DNA of 6,661 bases from NCBI GenBank assembly GCA_045657265.1, contig JAZOSU010000011.1:1-6661 (forward strand). The letters are read 5' to 3'. Made by a program: the position numbers and the translations under genes. Numbering within the stretch: position 1 is the first letter of the stretch; every line of letters begins with the position of its first letter. A model generated the notes under the pieces. It was not told the origin of the DNA and searched no databases. It saw nothing but the letters and a program-made list of their open reading frames with translations. Below, piece by piece: positions 6,149 through 6,661 of this stretch. The DNA is from RGIG9041 sp045657265. GTDB lineage: Bacteria; Bacillota; Clostridia; Oscillospirales; QAKW01.

Positions 6149-6292
6149 CCTGCTTCAATTACGGCGTGCGATTTTTATAAAAAACAGGGATATACATATA
6201 AGAATGGTATTGATGTCGTTGATGAATAACAAATATTTCATTTAGAGAAATTTAGATTTGTGAAGGAGAGTTCCTATGAACATAATCAAGAA
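6149..6292 (+). pseudogene. GNAT acetyltransferase, C-terminal fragment with internal stop
   Basis: From 6149 the frame reads PASITACDFYKKQGYTYKNG, the usual C-terminal alpha-4/beta-7 region of small GNAT enzymes (x-A-x-x-FYxKxGF). It then continues IDVVDE, TAA at 6227-6229, QIFHLEKF. Family members typically run on through an acidic DEE/DEDG segment to a final RLEKF-like strand, so the match resumes after the stop codon. I infer a nonsense mutation in an already truncated gene. The acetyl-CoA binding core is absent. The frame is closed by TGA at 6293-6295. This GNAT type is different from the 200-residue protein at 908-1510. Confidence 0.7.
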
Positions 6293-6368
6293 TGAAATAA
6301 CTATATTAGAGTTTGACAGCGAGCAAAGTGCTGTTATTAATCCTACACATGAAGGATTGGATATATAG
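6276..6368 (+). pseudogene. probable nucleoside phosphorylase, N-terminal fragment (30 codons)
   Basis: An ATG at 6276 with AAGGAG (6263-6268) 7 bases upstream opens 30 codons: MNIIKNEITILEFDSEQSAV then INPTHEGLDI, stop TAG 6366. The pattern of a short lead, ILEFD, then AVI-P-HE resembles the start of uridine/purine-phosphorylase-like proteins of Bacillota, which are about 240-270 residues long. The rest of the gene is not downstream in any frame. I am moderately confident that it is a gene start and less so about the family. Translation could still occur and give a short peptide. Confidence 0.45.
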
Positions 6369-6422
6369 TGGAATGATTTTTTATACTGCAGATAGGCTTG
6401 CAGAGGTGGATAATAAAAACTA

Positions 6423-6451
6423 TTTACAATTACGTAACAATGTGTTAGTAT
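6423..6451 (+). promoter_or_regulatory. extended -10 promoter of a downstream leader region
   Basis: TTTACA (6423-6428) and TAGTAT (6446-6451) are 17 bases apart, and the -10 is preceded by TGT, giving an extended -10. The spacer contains the 8-base palindrome TTACGTAA (6430-6437), a possible operator. The start point should be near 6458. No gene follows within the window; the transcript leads into the hairpin region at 6539-6653. Confidence 0.55.
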
Positions 6452-6495
6452 GACAAACAGAAAAAAGAAAGGCACTTTAGGTGAAAGGTGAGGAA

Positions 6496-6510
6496 ATGAT
6501 TAATAGATAG
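6496..6510 (+). CDS. possible four-codon leader ORF (MINR)
   Basis: ATG ATT AAT AGA TAG follows the purine-rich AAAGGTGAGG (6484-6493). The ORF lies about 38 bases after the predicted transcription start and 29 bases before a terminator-type hairpin, the layout of a translated attenuation leader. A four-codon ORF can easily arise by chance, and only the context supports it. A 13-codon ORF from ATG 6450 overlaps the promoter and has no ribosome binding site. Confidence 0.3.
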   Translation: MINR

Positions 6511-6538
6511 TTTGATTTGAGCAAGACATATATGATAT

Positions 6539-6566
6539 AAGACCTGTGGTAAACAGGCTTGTTTTT
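6539..6566 (+). terminator. leader terminator / attenuator hairpin
   Basis: AAG-A-CCTGT (6539-6547) pairs with ACAGGCTT (6553-6560) around a GGTAA loop, eight base pairs with one bulged A. It is followed by GTTTTTG (6561-6567). It lies about 80 bases after the promoter at 6423-6451 and before any visible gene, which is where a transcription attenuator would be. Confidence 0.7.
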
Positions 6567-6661
6567 GTGTACGCTTGAATTAGATTATCGCAAGAGATTT
6601 TCCTTTGTTTTCATTTGTGAGAATATATAAAGGTTTATTTGGCGGGTCTTTTTGTGTATGC
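6562..6661 (+). promoter_or_regulatory. distal leader segment with competing stem and repeat
   Basis: TTTTTGTGTACGC (6562-6574) recurs as TTTTTGTGTATGC at 6649-6661, 12 of 13 bases the same. The second copy overlaps CGGGTCTT (6643-6650), which is complementary to AAGACCTG (6539-6546) with one G-U pair. Pairing with that distal segment would dissolve the hairpin at 6539-6560. The window ends here, so the regulated gene is not seen. Confidence 0.45.

Noticed and set aside
6373..6453. 26-codon ORF (MIFYTADRLAEVDNK...) between the phosphorylase fragment and the promoter
   Set aside because: It has no ribosome binding site, runs into the -10 element, and I recognise no family; it may be another gene scrap but cannot be supported.
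6242..6475. Minus-strand ORF of 77 codons
   Set aside because: It is opposite the GNAT and phosphorylase remnants and the promoter, starts without a convincing ribosome binding site and shows no domain.
1..6661. CRISPR array, tRNA or rRNA genes, insertion sequence or integrase
   Set aside because: I looked for regular repeats, cloverleaf-type segments and transposase or recombinase motifs on both strands and saw none.

Overview
The window looks like part of an integrative and conjugative (or otherwise mobile) element of an AT-rich Gram-positive host, most likely a gut or oral Clostridia-type Bacillota. The reasons are strong GGAGG ribosome binding sites, a TTG start, U-tailed intrinsic terminators, a conjugation-type NlpC/P60 cell-wall hydrolase with a long Lys/Glu-rich N-terminus, and a macrolide-resistance cargo module. 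All recognisable genes are on the + strand. The host cannot be named from this sequence.

Region 1 (1-3977) is the backbone end of a tightly packed operon. It holds a 99-residue unknown protein, a stand-alone GGDEF-domain protein (predicted diguanylate cyclase, 163 residues), a GNAT-type acetyltransferase that starts one base after the GGDEF stop, and an 800-residue membrane-anchored NlpC/P60 endopeptidase. The operon closes with a textbook intrinsic terminator at 3937-3977.

Region 2 (about 4077-5660) is a macrolide efflux module: a consensus promoter, the macrolide-sensing leader peptide MTASMRLR, a long attenuator leader with two U-tailed hairpins, and a full-length Mef(A)/Mef(E)-class MFS efflux pump. 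The ABC-F gene msr(D) (mel), which normally follows mef, is not present in the 1 kb downstream.

Region 3 (5661-6368) holds a chain of truncated gene pieces where msr(D) would be expected. They are the C-terminal half of a VanY-type D,D-carboxypeptidase (M15B), a middle slice of a Nudix hydrolase with an intact Nudix box, the C-terminal tail of a GNAT acetyltransferase interrupted by a TAA, and the first 30 codons of what looks like a nucleoside phosphorylase. The Nudix and GNAT pieces are joined in one reading frame. I read this as the scar of successive deletions in an accessory cargo zone.

Region 4 (6369-6661) looks like a second inducible control region. It has an extended -10 promoter, a possible four-codon ORF, and two competing hairpins with U tails: the arm AAGACCTG can pair with either ACAGGCTT or CGGGTCTT. 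It probably regulates a gene that begins beyond the window, plausibly another ribosome-targeting resistance gene. That gene is not visible here.
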